Numbered from the stretch's first letter, positions 54,554 through 64,000 are shown. The stretch: DNA of 64,000 nt from Aureimonas sp. SA4125 (GCF_019973775.1 NZ_AP025033.1:1-64000); one strand, 5' to 3'. Notes: generated by a model from the letters alone, not told the origin. Numbers and translations are program-made.

Positions 54554-55762
54554 TTATTTGCCGCGTCCGGAGGAAGGGCTTGCGCCCCCTCCAGACGACG
54601 ATGCGGATTGTTTCTGCCGGCTCTGGTCGAGCTTGGCGTTGGCAAGGCCGAGCGTGGAGGAGCCATAGGCGCCCGGCATGCCTATCGCCTTGTCCTTGGC
54701 GGCAGAGGCGAGTGCGCCGGAGGCCGAGCCGACGCCTGCGGTCATGCCTTTCAGCGCCGCCGCCCCCATCGACGACCCATCGCTTCGAGCATTCGAGAAG
54801 GCCCCTGCCCCGGCTTTCGCGCCGCCCGCAGCTAAGCTCGCGGCGCCGGCGGCGAAGGAGGCGGCCTGCGCGCCGTGTCGGATGACCTCCATGCCGCCGG
54901 TTACCGAAACGCCTTGCACGACACCCTGGACGATGTTCGGCACGTACATCGAGATGATGAAGACGACGACGGAGATGCCGCCGATCGCGAGCGAGGTGAT
55001 AAACTGGTCCGACGTCGCGGTCGGAGCTTCGGAAAGGCCAAGGAGAGCCTCGGAGCCGATACGGGCGATCATGACGAGCGCCATCAGCTTCATGCCGACG
55101 GAGAAGGCATAGACGAGATAGCGGATCGCAAAGTCCTTGGTGAAGGATGAGCCGCCGAGGCCGAGCATGATCATGCCGGCGAGCAGACCGACATACATCT
55201 CGACCATCACCGAGACGAAGATTGCCGCGACCAGCGAGAAGCAGATGACGACCACGACCATCGCGAAGACCGCGGCGATCGCCAGCGAATTGTCCTCGAA
55301 CAGCCCGAATTGCGCCTGCTCCGACATCTTGGAGGCGACTCTGATGCCGGCGTCGAAAATGTTGGCCGGCGATGCGGACCCGCCCCCTGCCCCGATCTGA
55401 AACAGGCTGTCGACGACGGACTTTGCGAAATCGGGGCCTTGCTCGAGTACGAACGCGAAGAAGCCGATGAACATGATCCGCCGCACCAATTCGGCGAACC
55501 AGCTGTCGAGGGAAGCTGCTTGGATCGCGAGCCAAACGGCGGCGATGCCGACTTCGATGCCGGCCAGAATCCAGAACAGCGAGCGCGCCGCTTGCAACAC
55601 CGTCGTTTCCCAGCCGCGCGCGGCCGTGACCACTTGGTTTTCGAGGTTGGTCAGGACCTCGCCCTGTTGGGCGACGGCGGGAAACGACGCGAGCAGCACT
55701 ATCGCTGTCGCAAGCCAGCAGATCTGAAGCTTCTTGAGCTGCCCAAATTTTGTCAGTTCCAT
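54554..55762 (-). CDS. trbL: Mating pair formation protein TrbL (VirB6-like)
   Basis: This 402-residue polytopic inner-membrane protein has a signal-like N terminus, about six membrane segments (about 60-290) and a long Ala/Gly/Ser-rich tail (about 300-402) ending [16 protein letters not shown] 55762 overlaps the trbK end. The low-complexity tail is typical for TrbL. Confidence 0.9.
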   Translation of the reverse strand: MELTKFGQLKKLQICWLATAIVLLASFPAVAQQGEVLTNLENQVVTAARGWETTVLQAARSLFWILAGIEVGIAAVWLAIQAASLDSWFAELVRRIMFIGFFAFVLEQGPDFAKSVVDSLFQIGAGGGSASPANIFDAGIRVASKMSEQAQFGLFEDNSLAIAAVFAMVVVVICFSLVAAIFVSVMVEMYVGLLAGMIMLGLGGSSFTKDFAIRYLVYAFSVGMKLMALVMIARIGSEALLGLSEAPTATSDQFITSLAIGGISVVVFIISMYVPNIVQGVVQGVSVTGGMEVIRHGAQAASFAAGAASLAAGGAKAGAGAFSNARSDGSSMGAAALKGMTAGVGSASGALASAAKDKAIGMPGAYGSSTLGLANAKLDQSRQKQSASSSGGGASPSSGRGK

Positions 55763-55935
55763 CGGGGCTTCATCTCCTGCCCGCCTCGGACGGACCGCTC
55801 CGGGTCTCCGCCGAAGAAGTCGCGAGCCTGCTGACGCTGCTTTTCGACTGGCGCTGAAACGTTGAGCCAAAAGGCGAAGGCTGTGATCACGGTGGTCGCT
55901 GCAATAATCGCCAGGACGAGAACGTGCCGGCTCAC
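55753..55935 (-). CDS. trbK: Entry-exclusion protein TrbK (short form)
   Basis: This 60-residue protein, too short to stand out in ORF lists, starts at GTG 55935, which overlaps the trbJ stop (GTGA). It has one membrane segment (VLVLAIIAATTVITAFAFWL, about 5-24) and a charged tail. Classical TrbK is a lipoprotein; no lipobox Cys is present, so this fits the alternative TrbK form. It reduces entry of a similar plasmid into the host. Confidence 0.75.
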   Translation of the reverse strand: MSRHVLVLAIIAATTVITAFAFWLNVSAPVEKQRQQARDFFGGDPERSVRGGQEMKPRWN

Positions 55936-56735
55936 CAGCGTGGCTCCATCATCTGGCCACCGCGGACGCTCGGAAGCGGGGCGTTGAAAAACTTCTCTCG
56001 CCGCGCCTGCGCCAGGTCCTTGTCGGCCTGCTCCGACTGGTACCAGGTCCCCATCATGGTCATCTGCTGGGAGACGAGCCCGCGCAGTTTCTGCATCTGG
56101 GCGACCTGCTGGGCGGCAATCTGATGCCCGACCTGTAGTGCTTTCATCTGCCCATCCGAGGATTGCGACATCGAGCGGAGCTGGCCCATCGTCGATTCCT
56201 CCGACGAAAATTGCTCGGCGGTCAGGCCCGCCGCCCTCAACGTGCCGGCGATGGTGCCGCGGTTCGTCTCGGACCAATTCTGGTAGCTCGACGAGAAGGT
56301 CTCACCGTCCGGCAGGTTCGCCTTCAAGTCGGAATAGCTCTGAAAGCGCTGGCCGAGCACGTCGTCGATATTGCCCATCGAGAACGCGATCCCCTGCCCT
56401 CCGCCGACGAGGTCCTGCAGACGCCCGAGATTGTTCTCGACCTCGCCCCAGACCTGCTGAGGAAGCCGAGCCGTGTTCTGCAGCATGTTCTCGTAGATCC
56501 GGAGCTGGTTCTGGATCTGCTCGGCGAGCTGGGTGATCTGTGTCACCTGATTGTTGACCTGCTCGGCCGACTTGCCGACGAGACTGACCAGCTCCCCATT
56601 GTTCAGGATCTGCGTCCATTCCGTCGCCTCGCCGGTCGCGGCTCCTGCGTGGACGTCGGTCGCCGGCAGGATCATCGAAATGAGCGCCGCCGCTGCGACA
56701 GTTGCCCTACGACCTTGCCAGAAGTGCTTCGGCAT
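55932..56735 (-). CDS. trbJ: Mating pair formation protein TrbJ (VirB5-like)
   Basis: This 267-residue secreted protein has a signal peptide (about 1-30, ending DVHA) and a helical domain (QVNNQVTQITQLAEQIQNQL, QQVAQMQKLRGLVSQQMTMM) of the TrbJ/VirB5 type, the pilus tip or minor pilin. Its stop overlaps trbK. Confidence 0.9.
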   Translation of the reverse strand: MPKHFWQGRRATVAAAALISMILPATDVHAGAATGEATEWTQILNNGELVSLVGKSAEQVNNQVTQITQLAEQIQNQLRIYENMLQNTARLPQQVWGEVENNLGRLQDLVGGGQGIAFSMGNIDDVLGQRFQSYSDLKANLPDGETFSSSYQNWSETNRGTIAGTLRAAGLTAEQFSSEESTMGQLRSMSQSSDGQMKALQVGHQIAAQQVAQMQKLRGLVSQQMTMMGTWYQSEQADKDLAQARREKFFNAPLPSVRGGQMMEPRW

Positions 56736-59172
56736 TGCCGATCCCCCTCTCTACGAGCCAGCGAGCCGGCCATTCCGCCCCGTGCTCCGTTTCCAATGCG
56801 GTGATGCGTTTCAGATGCTCCCGTCCCGAAGCGCCGACGAAGGAGAGCGTAACGGGGCCGAGCGCCATGTCGAACAGACGGCGGCCGTCAGGCGAGGCGA
56901 CGTAGTATTCCCGCTTCGGAATAGCAGTCGCGACGATCTCGATCTGCCGCTCGTTGAAGCCGATCCGCTCGTAGAACTCCCGCGTGCCGGATTCGCGTGC
57001 CGCGCCGTTCGGCAGGCATATCTTCGTTGGGCAGGATTCCTTCAGGACGTCGATGATGCCGGAACGCTCGGCATCGGAGATCGACTGCGTCGCGAGGATC
57101 ACGGCGCAGTTCGCTTTGCGCAGAACCTTCAGCCACTCGCGGATCTTGTCGCGGAAGACGGGATGGCCGAGCATCAGCCAAGCCTCGTCGAGAATGATCA
57201 GGCTGGGTTCGCCGGTGAGACGCTTCTCGATCCGGCGGAACAGGTAGGTGAGGACCGGCACGAGATTGCGCTCGCCCATGTTCATGAGGTGTTCGATCTC
57301 GAAGGTCTGGAAGGAGCCGAGCGACAGCCCGTCCGTCTCGGCGTCGAGAAGCTGACCCATTGGTCCGTCGACGGTGTAGGCGTGGAGCGCTTCCTTGATC
57401 TCGCGCATCTGAACACCGGAAACAAAGTCGGAAAGCGAGCGTCCCCTGGCCACCACCATCAGCTCGACCTGCTTCGAGATCGCATTGCGATGGTCGGGCG
57501 TCACCGTGACGCCTTGAAGCGCCACAAGCGTCTCGATCCATTCGACTGCGAAGGCTCGGTCGCCATCCGAGTGGAGTTCCGCAAGCGGACAGAAAGACAG
57601 CGCGGCGCCGTTGCGCGCGCGATCCCCCTCCCCTGCCCCGACGTCGTAATGGTCGCCGCCCGCGGCGAGCGTCAGCGGCAGCATCGAGCGGCCCTTGTCG
57701 AAGGCGAAGATCTGCGCGCTGGCATATCGCCGGAACTGCGCGGCGATCAGCGCCAGCAGCGTCGACTTGCCCGAGCCGGTCGGACCGAAGACCAGCGTAT
57801 GGCCGACATCGTCGACGTGAAGGTTCAGCCGGAACGGCGTCGTGCCGCTCGCCACTTGCATCAGCGGCGGCGACGCCGGCGGATAGAACGGACACGGTGC
57901 CGCTGGACTTCCCGACCAGACCGAATTCAGCGGTATGAGGTCGGCGAGATTGCGGGAGCTGATCAGCGGCTCGCGGATGTTGGCATGGCTGTTCCCCGGC
58001 AGACTGCCGAGGAAAGCCTCGGTCGCGTTCAAGGTCTCGATCCGCGCGCCGAACCCTTCGGCCTGGATGAGGCGCCGGACGCCTTCCGCCTTCTCGCGCA
58101 GACGTGCCTCCGACCCGTCGAAGAGGACGATGACGGGCGTGTAGTAGCCATAGACGACGAGCTGCGACGACGCCTCGGCGATCGCGTCCTCAGTCTCCGC
58201 TACCATCAGCGCCGCGTCCTGGTCGATCGAGCGGCTGTTGGTCTGAAAGAGCTGGTCGAAGAAGGGACGCACCTTCTGCTGCCACTTCTTCCGTGTGCGC
58301 TCCAGCTTCTGCCGGGCCTCCTGATCGTCGAGGAACAGGAAGCGGCTCGACCAGCGATAGGTCAGCGGCATCAGGTCGAGGGAGTTGAGAATGCCGGGCC
58401 AGCTCTCGGCCGGAAAACCGTCGATCGCGACGACGCCGAGAAAGCGGTTCTCCACCATCGGCGTCAGACCATGATGGAACTCGGCTGTCGCCAGCCAATC
58501 GAGATACATCGGGATCTCCGGCAGGCGAACGGGATGGTTCTCGCCCGAGATGCAGAAGCGGATGAACTGGAAGAGCTCGTCATACCGGGCGATCCGGAAG
58601 CCGCCCCGCTCTTCGACCTCTCGCGTCATCATGCGGCGGATCGACAGAACGTTGCCGAGATATTGCTCGACCTCGCGGACCGAAGTCTCGAAGGTCTCGA
58701 GTGCCGTGTCGGCGAAACTCGCCGAGCGGCTTTCGGGGTCCGAATAGACATAGCGGGCCAAGCCCGACTTCCGCCGCTCCGGCGGCCGATAGGTGAGAAT
58801 GAGAGCATGACGGCTTTCGAAATGTCCGCTCTCCCGCTCGAAATGCCCGCGGCGCTCCGCGTCGATTGCCCGCGTCACGGGATCGGGAAAGTGGCTGTCG
58901 CTGGCAGTGGCGTAGTCGATTGTCGGCATGCGGACGGCCTCGACCTGGATCATCCAGCCCGAGCCGAGGCGCGACAGGATCGTGTTGATCTGCCGCGACA
59001 CCTCGTTGCGCTCGTTGTCGGTGGAGCTCTCCGAGTCCGGCCCGGCAAAATACCAGCCGGCCATCAGCGAGCCGTCTTTGTTGAGGATGACGCCATTGGC
59101 GACGAGGCCGGCATACGGCACGAGGTCCGAGAAGGACGGTCCCAGATGGCGAAAGGCACGAAGAGCGACCAT
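56707..59172 (-). CDS. trbE: Mating pair formation ATPase TrbE (VirB4-like)
   Basis: This 821-residue cytoplasmic ATPase powers channel assembly. Walker A is FGPTGSGKSTLLAL (about 462-475); the Walker B region is SLIILDEAWLMLGHP (about 650). The CagE/TrbE/VirB4 N-terminal domain spans about 170-380. The start at 59172 gives MVALRAFRHLGPSFSDLVPY, standard for TrbE. It overlaps trbJ by 29 bases and trbD lies 10 bases upstream. Confidence 0.94.
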   Translation of the reverse strand: MVALRAFRHLGPSFSDLVPYAGLVANGVILNKDGSLMAGWYFAGPDSESSTDNERNEVSRQINTILSRLGSGWMIQVEAVRMPTIDYATASDSHFPDPVTRAIDAERRGHFERESGHFESRHALILTYRPPERRKSGLARYVYSDPESRSASFADTALETFETSVREVEQYLGNVLSIRRMMTREVEERGGFRIARYDELFQFIRFCISGENHPVRLPEIPMYLDWLATAEFHHGLTPMVENRFLGVVAIDGFPAESWPGILNSLDLMPLTYRWSSRFLFLDDQEARQKLERTRKKWQQKVRPFFDQLFQTNSRSIDQDAALMVAETEDAIAEASSQLVVYGYYTPVIVLFDGSEARLREKAEGVRRLIQAEGFGARIETLNATEAFLGSLPGNSHANIREPLISSRNLADLIPLNSVWSGSPAAPCPFYPPASPPLMQVASGTTPFRLNLHVDDVGHTLVFGPTGSGKSTLLALIAAQFRRYASAQIFAFDKGRSMLPLTLAAGGDHYDVGAGEGDRARNGAALSFCPLAELHSDGDRAFAVEWIETLVALQGVTVTPDHRNAISKQVELMVVARGRSLSDFVSGVQMREIKEALHAYTVDGPMGQLLDAETDGLSLGSFQTFEIEHLMNMGERNLVPVLTYLFRRIEKRLTGEPSLIILDEAWLMLGHPVFRDKIREWLKVLRKANCAVILATQSISDAERSGIIDVLKESCPTKICLPNGAARESGTREFYERIGFNERQIEIVATAIPKREYYVASPDGRRLFDMALGPVTLSFVGASGREHLKRITALETEHGAEWPARWLVERGIGNAEALLARS

Positions 59173-59182
59173 CGTGTCCGCC

Positions 59183-59482
59183 TCAGTACCGGCGCCAGGG
59201 CGTCGAGGTCGCCCTGTAGTGCGGCCGATAGGTGATGTGGCGGGCATAGATCCGACGCATCATTGGATCGGCCTTCGCCATCATGCGCAGCGCGGCGACG
59301 ACCACGATCCAGACCGCTATCCCGAAAAGGGCCGAATAGACCGTCAGCACCACGAAGATCAGAATCGCGGCCGCCAAACCGGTCACGAGCACCAGCTCGC
59401 GGTCCGCCCCCATCAGGAGGTTCGGCCGCGACAATGCACGGTGGATACGGTTGCGCCGCAGGTTGGAGCCGGCGTCAGCCAA
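59183..59482 (-). CDS. trbD: Mating pair formation protein TrbD (VirB3-like)
   Basis: This 99-residue protein has two membrane segments (about 30-65) after [21 protein letters not shown] take TTG 59482 as the start because it overlaps the trbC end and gives the usual length of 99; ATG starts inside would remove the conserved N terminus. Confidence 0.85.
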   Translation of the reverse strand: MADAGSNLRRNRIHRALSRPNLLMGADRELVLVTGLAAAILIFVVLTVYSALFGIAVWIVVVAALRMMAKADPMMRRIYARHITYRPHYRATSTPWRRY

Positions 59483-59846
59483 GAGCCAACTCCCCTGCCC
59501 TGTCGGCAAGGCTCTCCCCGAGAGATGCAATCGAGGCACCCGACGCGCCGAACAGTGCGACGATCTGGGTGGCGCCGAGAAGGATGCCGGCAACGAGCAC
59601 GACATACATCAGCCGCCGCGCGAAATCGTTGAGCTCGCCGCCGAAGATCAGCATGCCGCCGGCGACCGCGACGGCCGCGAGCGCGATGAAACCCGCGACG
59701 GGCCCGGTGATCGATTCCTGGATCTGCTGCAGTGGTCCTTCCCACGGAAGTCCGCCGCCGCCGCCGGCTGCCAGCGCCGGCTCGAGCGTAAGGAGCCCGA
59801 GCGCAAGCGCGCCCATGACGGGGATAATCGTCCGCTTACGCGACAT
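59475..59846 (-). CDS. trbC: Pilin TrbC (VirB2-like)
   Basis: This 123-residue prepilin has a signal peptide ([20 protein letters not shown] ... PALAA) and two membrane segments (about 48-70 and 80-100). It is the major pilus subunit. The TraF peptidase that would mature it is truncated in this window. ATG 59846 overlaps trbB by 11 bases. Confidence 0.9.
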   Translation of the reverse strand: MSRKRTIIPVMGALALGLLTLEPALAAGGGGGLPWEGPLQQIQESITGPVAGFIALAAVAVAGGMLIFGGELNDFARRLMYVVLVAGILLGATQIVALFGASGASIASLGESLADRAGELALG

Positions 59847-60804
59847 GGCGCTCGTCCTTTCGGGGATAGGTCTCGGTTCTATACTGGCCGCCGGCGAAGC
59901 TCTCGACGTGGAGGATGTCGCGCACTTCCCGGCCGCGGGCTGTCCGCTCGATCGAGACGATGAGATCGACCGCCTCGCCGATGACTTCACGCATCGGCTG
60001 CTGGCTCGCTTCCGCCGTCAGCTGCTCAAGCCGGCGAAGCGCTGAGATCGCGCTGTTAGCGTGGATCGTGGTGATGCCGCCGGGATGGCCGGTGTTCCAC
60101 GCCTTCAGCAGCGTTAGCGCCGCGCCGTCGCGGACCTCGCCAACGATGATCCTGTCGGGCCGAAGGCGCATGGTCGATTTGAGCAACCGTCCCATGTCGA
60201 TCGTATCGCTGGTGTGCAGCGACACGGCGTTCTCGGCCGAACACTGGATCTCCGTCGTGTCCTCGAGGATCACCAGCCGGTGCTCCGGAGCGGACGCGAC
60301 GATCTCCGCGATCACCGCGTTGGCGAGCGTCGTCTTGCCCGATCCGGTGCCGCCGGAGATGACGATGTTGAGGCGCGATGCTATCGCGTTGCGAATGACG
60401 GCGGCATGCTCTTCCGTCATGATCCGAGCGACCACATAGGCATCGAGAGAAATCAGCCGCGAGGCCCGCTTTCGGATGGTGAAGGTCGGGGATCCGACGA
60501 TGGGCGGCAACAGGCCCTCGAAACGATGGCCGCCGATCGGCAGCTCGCCGGAAACGATCGGCCTTTCCTCGTCTACCTCGGATCGAAGCGCGTGAGCAAC
60601 GCTGCCGATGACGATCTCGGCTGTCCCGGTGCTCATGCTGCCGGCGGCGCCGATCCCCTGCCCCAGCCGTTCGATGAACAGCCGGCCATCCGGGTTGAGC
60701 ATCACCTCGACGACCGTCGGGTCGTCGAGCGCGGCGCAGAGCTGGTCGCCCAGCGCTTCCTGCAGTTTGCGGACGAGCCGCGGATGCGAACGGAGTTGAA
60801 CCAT
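59836..60804 (-). CDS. trbB: Mating pair formation ATPase TrbB (VirB11-like)
   Basis: This 322-residue hexameric traffic ATPase has Walker [16 protein letters not shown] (about 149-163), an Asp box ([20 protein letters not shown]), Walker [21 protein letters not shown] and the His box [13 protein letters not shown]. The start at 60804 ([20 protein letters not shown]) follows GGAGG. It is the second gene of the traI-trb operon. Confidence 0.94.
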   Translation of the reverse strand: MVQLRSHPRLVRKLQEALGDQLCAALDDPTVVEVMLNPDGRLFIERLGQGIGAAGSMSTGTAEIVIGSVAHALRSEVDEERPIVSGELPIGGHRFEGLLPPIVGSPTFTIRKRASRLISLDAYVVARIMTEEHAAVIRNAIASRLNIVISGGTGSGKTTLANAVIAEIVASAPEHRLVILEDTTEIQCSAENAVSLHTSDTIDMGRLLKSTMRLRPDRIIVGEVRDGAALTLLKAWNTGHPGGITTIHANSAISALRRLEQLTAEASQQPMREVIGEAVDLIVSIERTARGREVRDILHVESFAGGQYRTETYPRKDERHVA

Positions 60805-60823
60805 GGGATCCTCCATCCGTCCG

Positions 60824-61447
60824 TCAGGCTGCGATCTTTTGGAGGCCGGCGATCTCGGATCGGTAGCGAGGCGACCGAACGCGGAGGAAGCTCGCCCGGT
60901 CGACGGGCAGCGTGCCAGCGACGCTCATCACCTCGCCGATCATGCGAGGCTGGCCGATACGCTGCAACGGCCAGGACGCGCGGCTGAGTATCCGTTCGAA
61001 CCTCGTATCCGTGACGGTCACAATCTCCGAGTAGTGGTTCGCAATCGACCACTCGATAATGCCGGCTAACATCGTGAGCGTCGCTTCGTGCAGCGACTTC
61101 CCTCGCGTCGTCGCGAGGCTGGTATCGACGCAGAATCGCGAGCTCTCGATCATACCGTCATGGGCTTCGAGGTTTTTGCCGTCGAGCAGCTGCGGGAAGA
61201 CATCGGCGACCATGGTCGGGCCGGTTGCCGGCAGGAGACGGGCGCAGCCGGCAACGACGCCGTCGTCCGTCAGGGCGACGATGGTGGTCACGTCCAACTC
61301 GTCGAAACGATCCTTCTCGCAGCCGCTTCTCGTCGTAATGTCCCAGCCGAGGCGATCGGCGAAGACGCGCGCCCGAAGTCGATGTGTCTCATCAATGACC
61401 GCGCAGTGGGCGTCCCGTTCTGTGGCGTGAATGGCAAGTGCCTGCAT
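60824..61447 (-). CDS. traI: Acyl-homoserine lactone synthase TraI (LuxI family)
   Basis: This 207-residue autoinducer synthase makes the acyl-homoserine lactone sensed by TraR. The invariant LuxI residues are visible: Arg25, Phe29 and Trp35 in LRARVFADRLGW, Asp46 and Asp49 in CEKDRFDELD, the Arg of VVAGCARLLP, and Glu/Arg in MIESSRFCVD. It opens the traI-trb operon, just left of repA. No stop or frameshift is seen, so quorum sensing is probably functional. Confidence 0.94.
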   Translation of the reverse strand: MQALAIHATERDAHCAVIDETHRLRARVFADRLGWDITTRSGCEKDRFDELDVTTIVALTDDGVVAGCARLLPATGPTMVADVFPQLLDGKNLEAHDGMIESSRFCVDTSLATTRGKSLHEATLTMLAGIIEWSIANHYSEIVTVTDTRFERILSRASWPLQRIGQPRMIGEVMSVAGTLPVDRASFLRVRSPRYRSEIAGLQKIAA

Positions 61448-61778
61448 TCGTGAAAGCTCCGTCGGTTTGTCGTCGGAGCGGAATGAGCACGGATGGAATC
61501 GGGGCGTGGACTGTCGAATTAACGGGGGGTCAACGAGTGAGTCGGGCTATACCGGCTTGATTACCTCGGGGATCCGATAAAACTCGCACCGAGCAGCCTT
61601 GCATGACCTCGTTAATTAGCGGGGTCGTTTGAACGTAAAAAATACTGGCAGAACACCGAGTAAGCAATTGAAATAAAACGAGAAAGACACTCCTTTCGAA
61701 TTTCGCTCAGTGGGCTGAACCTCGCGTGTCTTAAGGACTTGTTAACCCTAATCTCCTTGCGGGTAATCGGAAATCAGA
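61448..61778. promoter_or_regulatory. traI-repA intergenic region
   Basis: This region of about 330 bases must carry the traI promoter (leftward) and repABC promoters (rightward). A TraR-binding tra box is expected, but no near-consensus 18-bp dyad is evident. The part 61600-61780 is AT-rich. Confidence 0.45.
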
Positions 61779-61825
61779 CATAATAGCGCCAGACGGGCCA
61801 ATAGGGCCATTCTGGCGCTATTATG
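61779..61825. promoter_or_regulatory. 15-bp perfect inverted repeat, candidate RepA operator
   Basis: CATAATAGCGCCAGA (61779-61793) is exactly complementary to TCTGGCGCTATTATG (61811-61825). The loop contains GGGCC twice. It lies directly before and into the repA start, where repABC operons carry the operator for RepA autorepression. Confidence 0.7.
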
Positions 61826-63030
61826 TGGTGAACATCTCAATCATGGTCTCGCTTCCATCCTTCGAATTTGACGATAAGATTTTGGCGCAGGGAGCCGAGA
61901 TTTCCCGGAAGCTTGATCAACTGCGGCAGGAGAAGTTTCCGCCGGATGCCAAGAAAACGCTTCGCCGATTCGCTATGGCGGAGGTGGCTCATTACCTGGG
62001 CGTCAGTCCTAATAATTTGAAGAGGCTTCATCTCGAAGGCAAAGGACCCGAGCCCCTGGTTGTCAGTGGTGGTAGGCGATTCTACGATGCCAAGCAGATG
62101 ATCGAGCTTAGGCATTATCTCGACAAAAATGGTCGATCCGATGCGAAGAAATATGTCCCACAGCGAAAAGGCAGTGAGAAACTTCAGGTCATAGCGGTCG
62201 TCAATTTTAAGGGCGGTTCAGGGAAAACAACAACGACAGCTCATCTTGGACAGCATCTGGCACTGACCGGGCACCGCGTGCTGGCAGTGGATCTTGATCC
62301 ACAGGCTTCTCTTTCTGCTCTTCATGGTTTTCAGCCAGAGATTGATCAGAATTCATCGCTGTATGATGCTCTTAGGTACGACGACGAGAGAAAGCCGATC
62401 AGGGATATTATCCTGCCGACCAATTTTCCGCTGCTCGACATTGTGCCAGCGAATCTAGAACTTCAGGAGTATGAATACGACACTCCGCTAGCAATGCAGA
62501 CCTCGCAGGAGGGAAAGCGCTTTTTCACGCGGTTAGGAACTTCGCTCGCCGAAGTCGATGATACGTATGACGTCGTCATTATCGACTGTCCACCGCAGCT
62601 TGGTTATTTGACGCTTACCGCGCTGACGGCGGCAACTTCTGTCCTGATCACCGTCCACCCTCAAATGCTGGATCTGATGTCCATGAGCCAGTTTTTACTC
62701 ATGCTTGGCAACATTACTCGGACGATCAAAAAGGTTGGTGCCAACGTCAATATGGACTGGCTTAGATATCTGATAACTCGGTACGAGCCAATGGACATAC
62801 CTCAGGCTCAGATGCTTGGCTTTATGCAATCGATCTTAGCTGAGGAGATTCTAAAGAGCCCAATGGTCAAGTCGACAGCGATTTCAGACGCGGGACTGAC
62901 GAAGCAGACGCTTTACGAGGTGGAGCGGGCGAACTTTAATCGCGACACATACGATCGGGCGATCGAGTGTATGGACGCCGTAAACTTCGAGATACAGGCG
63001 CTCATTCATCAAGCATGGGGTAGGCAGTGA
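61825..63030 (+). CDS. repA: Plasmid partition protein RepA (ParA-like)
   Basis: This protein of up to 401 residues is a ParA-type ATPase that segregates the plasmid and represses the repABC operon. It has an N-terminal helix-turn-helix region (FAMAEVAHYLGVSPNNLKRL, about 49-68), a deviant Walker A VVNFKGGSGKTTTTAHL (about 125-141), VLAVDLDPQASLSAL and the Walker B-like VVIIDCPPQLGYLTLTAL. GTG 61825 is the longest start; ATG 61843 (MVSLPSFEFDDKILAQGAEI) is probably the true one, giving 395 residues. Confidence 0.93.
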   Translation: MVNISIMVSLPSFEFDDKILAQGAEISRKLDQLRQEKFPPDAKKTLRRFAMAEVAHYLGVSPNNLKRLHLEGKGPEPLVVSGGRRFYDAKQMIELRHYLDKNGRSDAKKYVPQRKGSEKLQVIAVVNFKGGSGKTTTTAHLGQHLALTGHRVLAVDLDPQASLSALHGFQPEIDQNSSLYDALRYDDERKPIRDIILPTNFPLLDIVPANLELQEYEYDTPLAMQTSQEGKRFFTRLGTSLAEVDDTYDVVIIDCPPQLGYLTLTALTAATSVLITVHPQMLDLMSMSQFLLMLGNITRTIKKVGANVNMDWLRYLITRYEPMDIPQAQMLGFMQSILAEEILKSPMVKSTAISDAGLTKQTLYEVERANFNRDTYDRAIECMDAVNFEIQALIHQAWGRQ

Positions 63031-63032
63031 TG

Positions 63033-63046
63033 TTGACGGCCGTCAA
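63033..63046. promoter_or_regulatory. Candidate parS/RepB site between repA and repB
   Basis: TTGACGGCCGTCAA is a perfect 14-bp palindrome three bases after the repA stop. In Ti-type repABC operons RepB-binding partition sites lie between repA and repB. The assignment is by position and symmetry only. Confidence 0.5.
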
Positions 63047-63097
63047 AATTGCTAAAATCGTATTCGTTTCAAAGCACTACCCATAGGAACACATATA

Positions 63098-64000
63098 GTG
63101 GCCCGCAAGAATCCATTTGCCACTCTCCTTGATGAGGGACAGAGACCTGAGGTGGCACAACCTGCCTTGGACTATGCCATGAAGGGAGCCTCGCGATCGC
63201 TCCTCAGCTCTATCGACGAAATGGCGACTCGAGCAGACAAATTAATTCAGGGGGAGACGATCATTGACCTCAACCCGGACGTGGTCGACCCCTCCTTTGT
63301 CAAAGATCGGCTTGTTGCTGACGAGCAAGAATTCAACGATTTGGTCGACGCCATCCGTGAGCGTGGTCAAGATTCACCCATTTTGGTGCGACCACATCCG
63401 TCGAAGGGCGGTCGATATATGGTCGTTTTCGGCCACCGTCGACTGCTCGCAGCAAAAGCTCTTGGACGGCAAGTTCGTGCGGTCGTAAAGGAAATGAAAG
63501 ATACCGAGCATGTTGTTGCGCAGGGGCAGGAGAACTCCGCGCGTGCCAATCTCTCTTTCATCGAAAAGGCTTTCTTTGCCGGAAACCTTGCTCGGCTAAG
63601 ATACGATGAAGATAATGGTCTTGTGTTAGCGGCGCTGTCGATTGATCGCGCGACGCTTTCGAAGATGCTCTCCGTAGCGTCTCTCCCTGCTGAAGTTCTA
63701 ACTGCTATTGGTCCAGCAAAAGCAATCGGCAGAGATCGATGGTACGAGTTGAAGCTTTTGCTGGAGCAACCAGCAAATCTCGAGTCAGCGTTGACTGCCG
63801 TCAACGACCCGCATTTTTCGTCTCATTCGAGTGACGAGCGATTCAGTATTCTTCTATCTCGAGTCAAAGAGGCGAAGGCGCATTCGCGCGCAAAGTCGCT
63901 GCCGAGGAAAGACAAGTGGTCGGCTAGCGATGGTCGATTGGCAGCCGAAATCGTAGCAGATGGAAAAAGGTTCACTTTAGCACTCAAGGCTAAGGGAACG
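63098..64000 (+). CDS. repB: Plasmid partition protein RepB (ParB-like), cut by window end
   Basis: The first 301 residues are present, reading MARKNPFATLLDEGQRPEVA from GTG 63098. The ParB/Spo0J domain is visible: LVADEQEFNDLVDAIRERGQ, ILVRPHPSKGGRYMVVFGHR (ParB box I/II region) and QGQENSARANLSFIEKAFFA, followed by the RepB C-terminal region. The frame is open at 64000; repB genes usually end about 100 bases further. repC should follow outside the window. GTG is chosen because the N terminus ARKNPFA is standard for RepB. Confidence 0.93.
   Translation, partial: MARKNPFATLLDEGQRPEVAQPALDYAMKGASRSLLSSIDEMATRADKLIQGETIIDLNPDVVDPSFVKDRLVADEQEFNDLVDAIRERGQDSPILVRPHPSKGGRYMVVFGHRRLLAAKALGRQVRAVVKEMKDTEHVVAQGQENSARANLSFIEKAFFAGNLARLRYDEDNGLVLAALSIDRATLSKMLSVASLPAEVLTAIGPAKAIGRDRWYELKLLLEQPANLESALTAVNDPHFSSHSSDERFSILLSRVKEAKAHSRAKSLPRKDKWSASDGRLAAEIVADGKRFTLALKAKGT

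Noticed and set aside
56551..59235. Plus-strand frame of 894 codons opposite trbE
   Set aside because: TrbE with both Walker motifs and operon overlaps is on the minus strand; the antisense frame is a by-product of GC-rich codon use.
61448..61824. A TraR tra box upstream of traI
   Set aside because: I looked for an 18-bp dyad close to the known consensus and found none that I could defend.
1..64000. CRISPR array, tRNA or rRNA genes
   Set aside because: No regularly spaced direct repeats and no tRNA- or rRNA-like sequences were recognised while reading the window.

Overview
The window looks like part of a large repABC plasmid of a rhizobial alphaproteobacterium (Rhizobiales: Rhizobium, Sinorhizobium/Ensifer, Agrobacterium, Mesorhizobium or a relative; the genus cannot be fixed from sequence alone). 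Evidence is the repA-repB pair at the right end, the adjacent traI-trbBCDEJKLFGHI-traR block, a traG-traD / traB-traH block in the order of quorum-regulated Ti/Sym-type plasmids, and GC-rich accessory metabolism broken up by insertion sequences.

Left third (1-23.7 kb). A small secreted SnoaL-like protein is followed by a graveyard of transposon debris (0.69-3.4 kb: an intact IS5-family element, then fragments of a DDE transposase, a GGDEF domain, IS110, IstB and a serine recombinase). Next comes a catabolic block: gcdG-gcdH with the divergent regulator gcdR (glutarate to glutaryl-CoA to crotonyl-CoA), two more LysR genes, a dimethylglycine-dehydrogenase-like flavoenzyme with a folate-binding domain, a 4-aminobutyrate/5-aminovalerate aminotransferase, a semialdehyde dehydrogenase, and an etfB-orf77-etfA operon that could take electrons from both dehydrogenases. 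Together they suggest breakdown of an N-methylated omega-amino acid. A separate unit follows: a polar-amino-acid-type ABC importer divergent from a full-length altronate/galactarate-type dehydratase and a GntR regulator with two winged-helix domains.

Middle (23.7-40.3 kb). An IS5-family element, itself split by a decayed IS256-family element, precedes a compact divergent locus. It encodes a complete PotABCD-type ABC importer (permeases fused into one protein), a CoA ligase, both subunits of a biotin-dependent acyl-CoA carboxylase, a thiolase-like protein with its DUF35 partner, a MaoC hydratase, an SDR and a TetR regulator. Gene order and ATGA/TGATG overlaps indicate one transport-plus-degradation pathway whose substrate I cannot name. 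A secreted type-B carboxylesterase lies downstream.

Right third (40.6-64 kb). The conjugation region is damaged. An IS21-family element (itself disrupted by an IS3-family element) sits where the 5' part of traC, oriT, the relaxase gene traA and the 5' part of traF should be. traG, traD, traB, traH, traR, traI and all trb genes still look intact, so the mating apparatus and quorum sensing survive without a visible relaxase. No traM is seen; a TumE/TumA-type toxin-antitoxin pair lies between traH and traR. A second copy of the IS5-family element, in opposite orientation to the first, sits exactly behind the trbI stop codon. The window ends inside repB.
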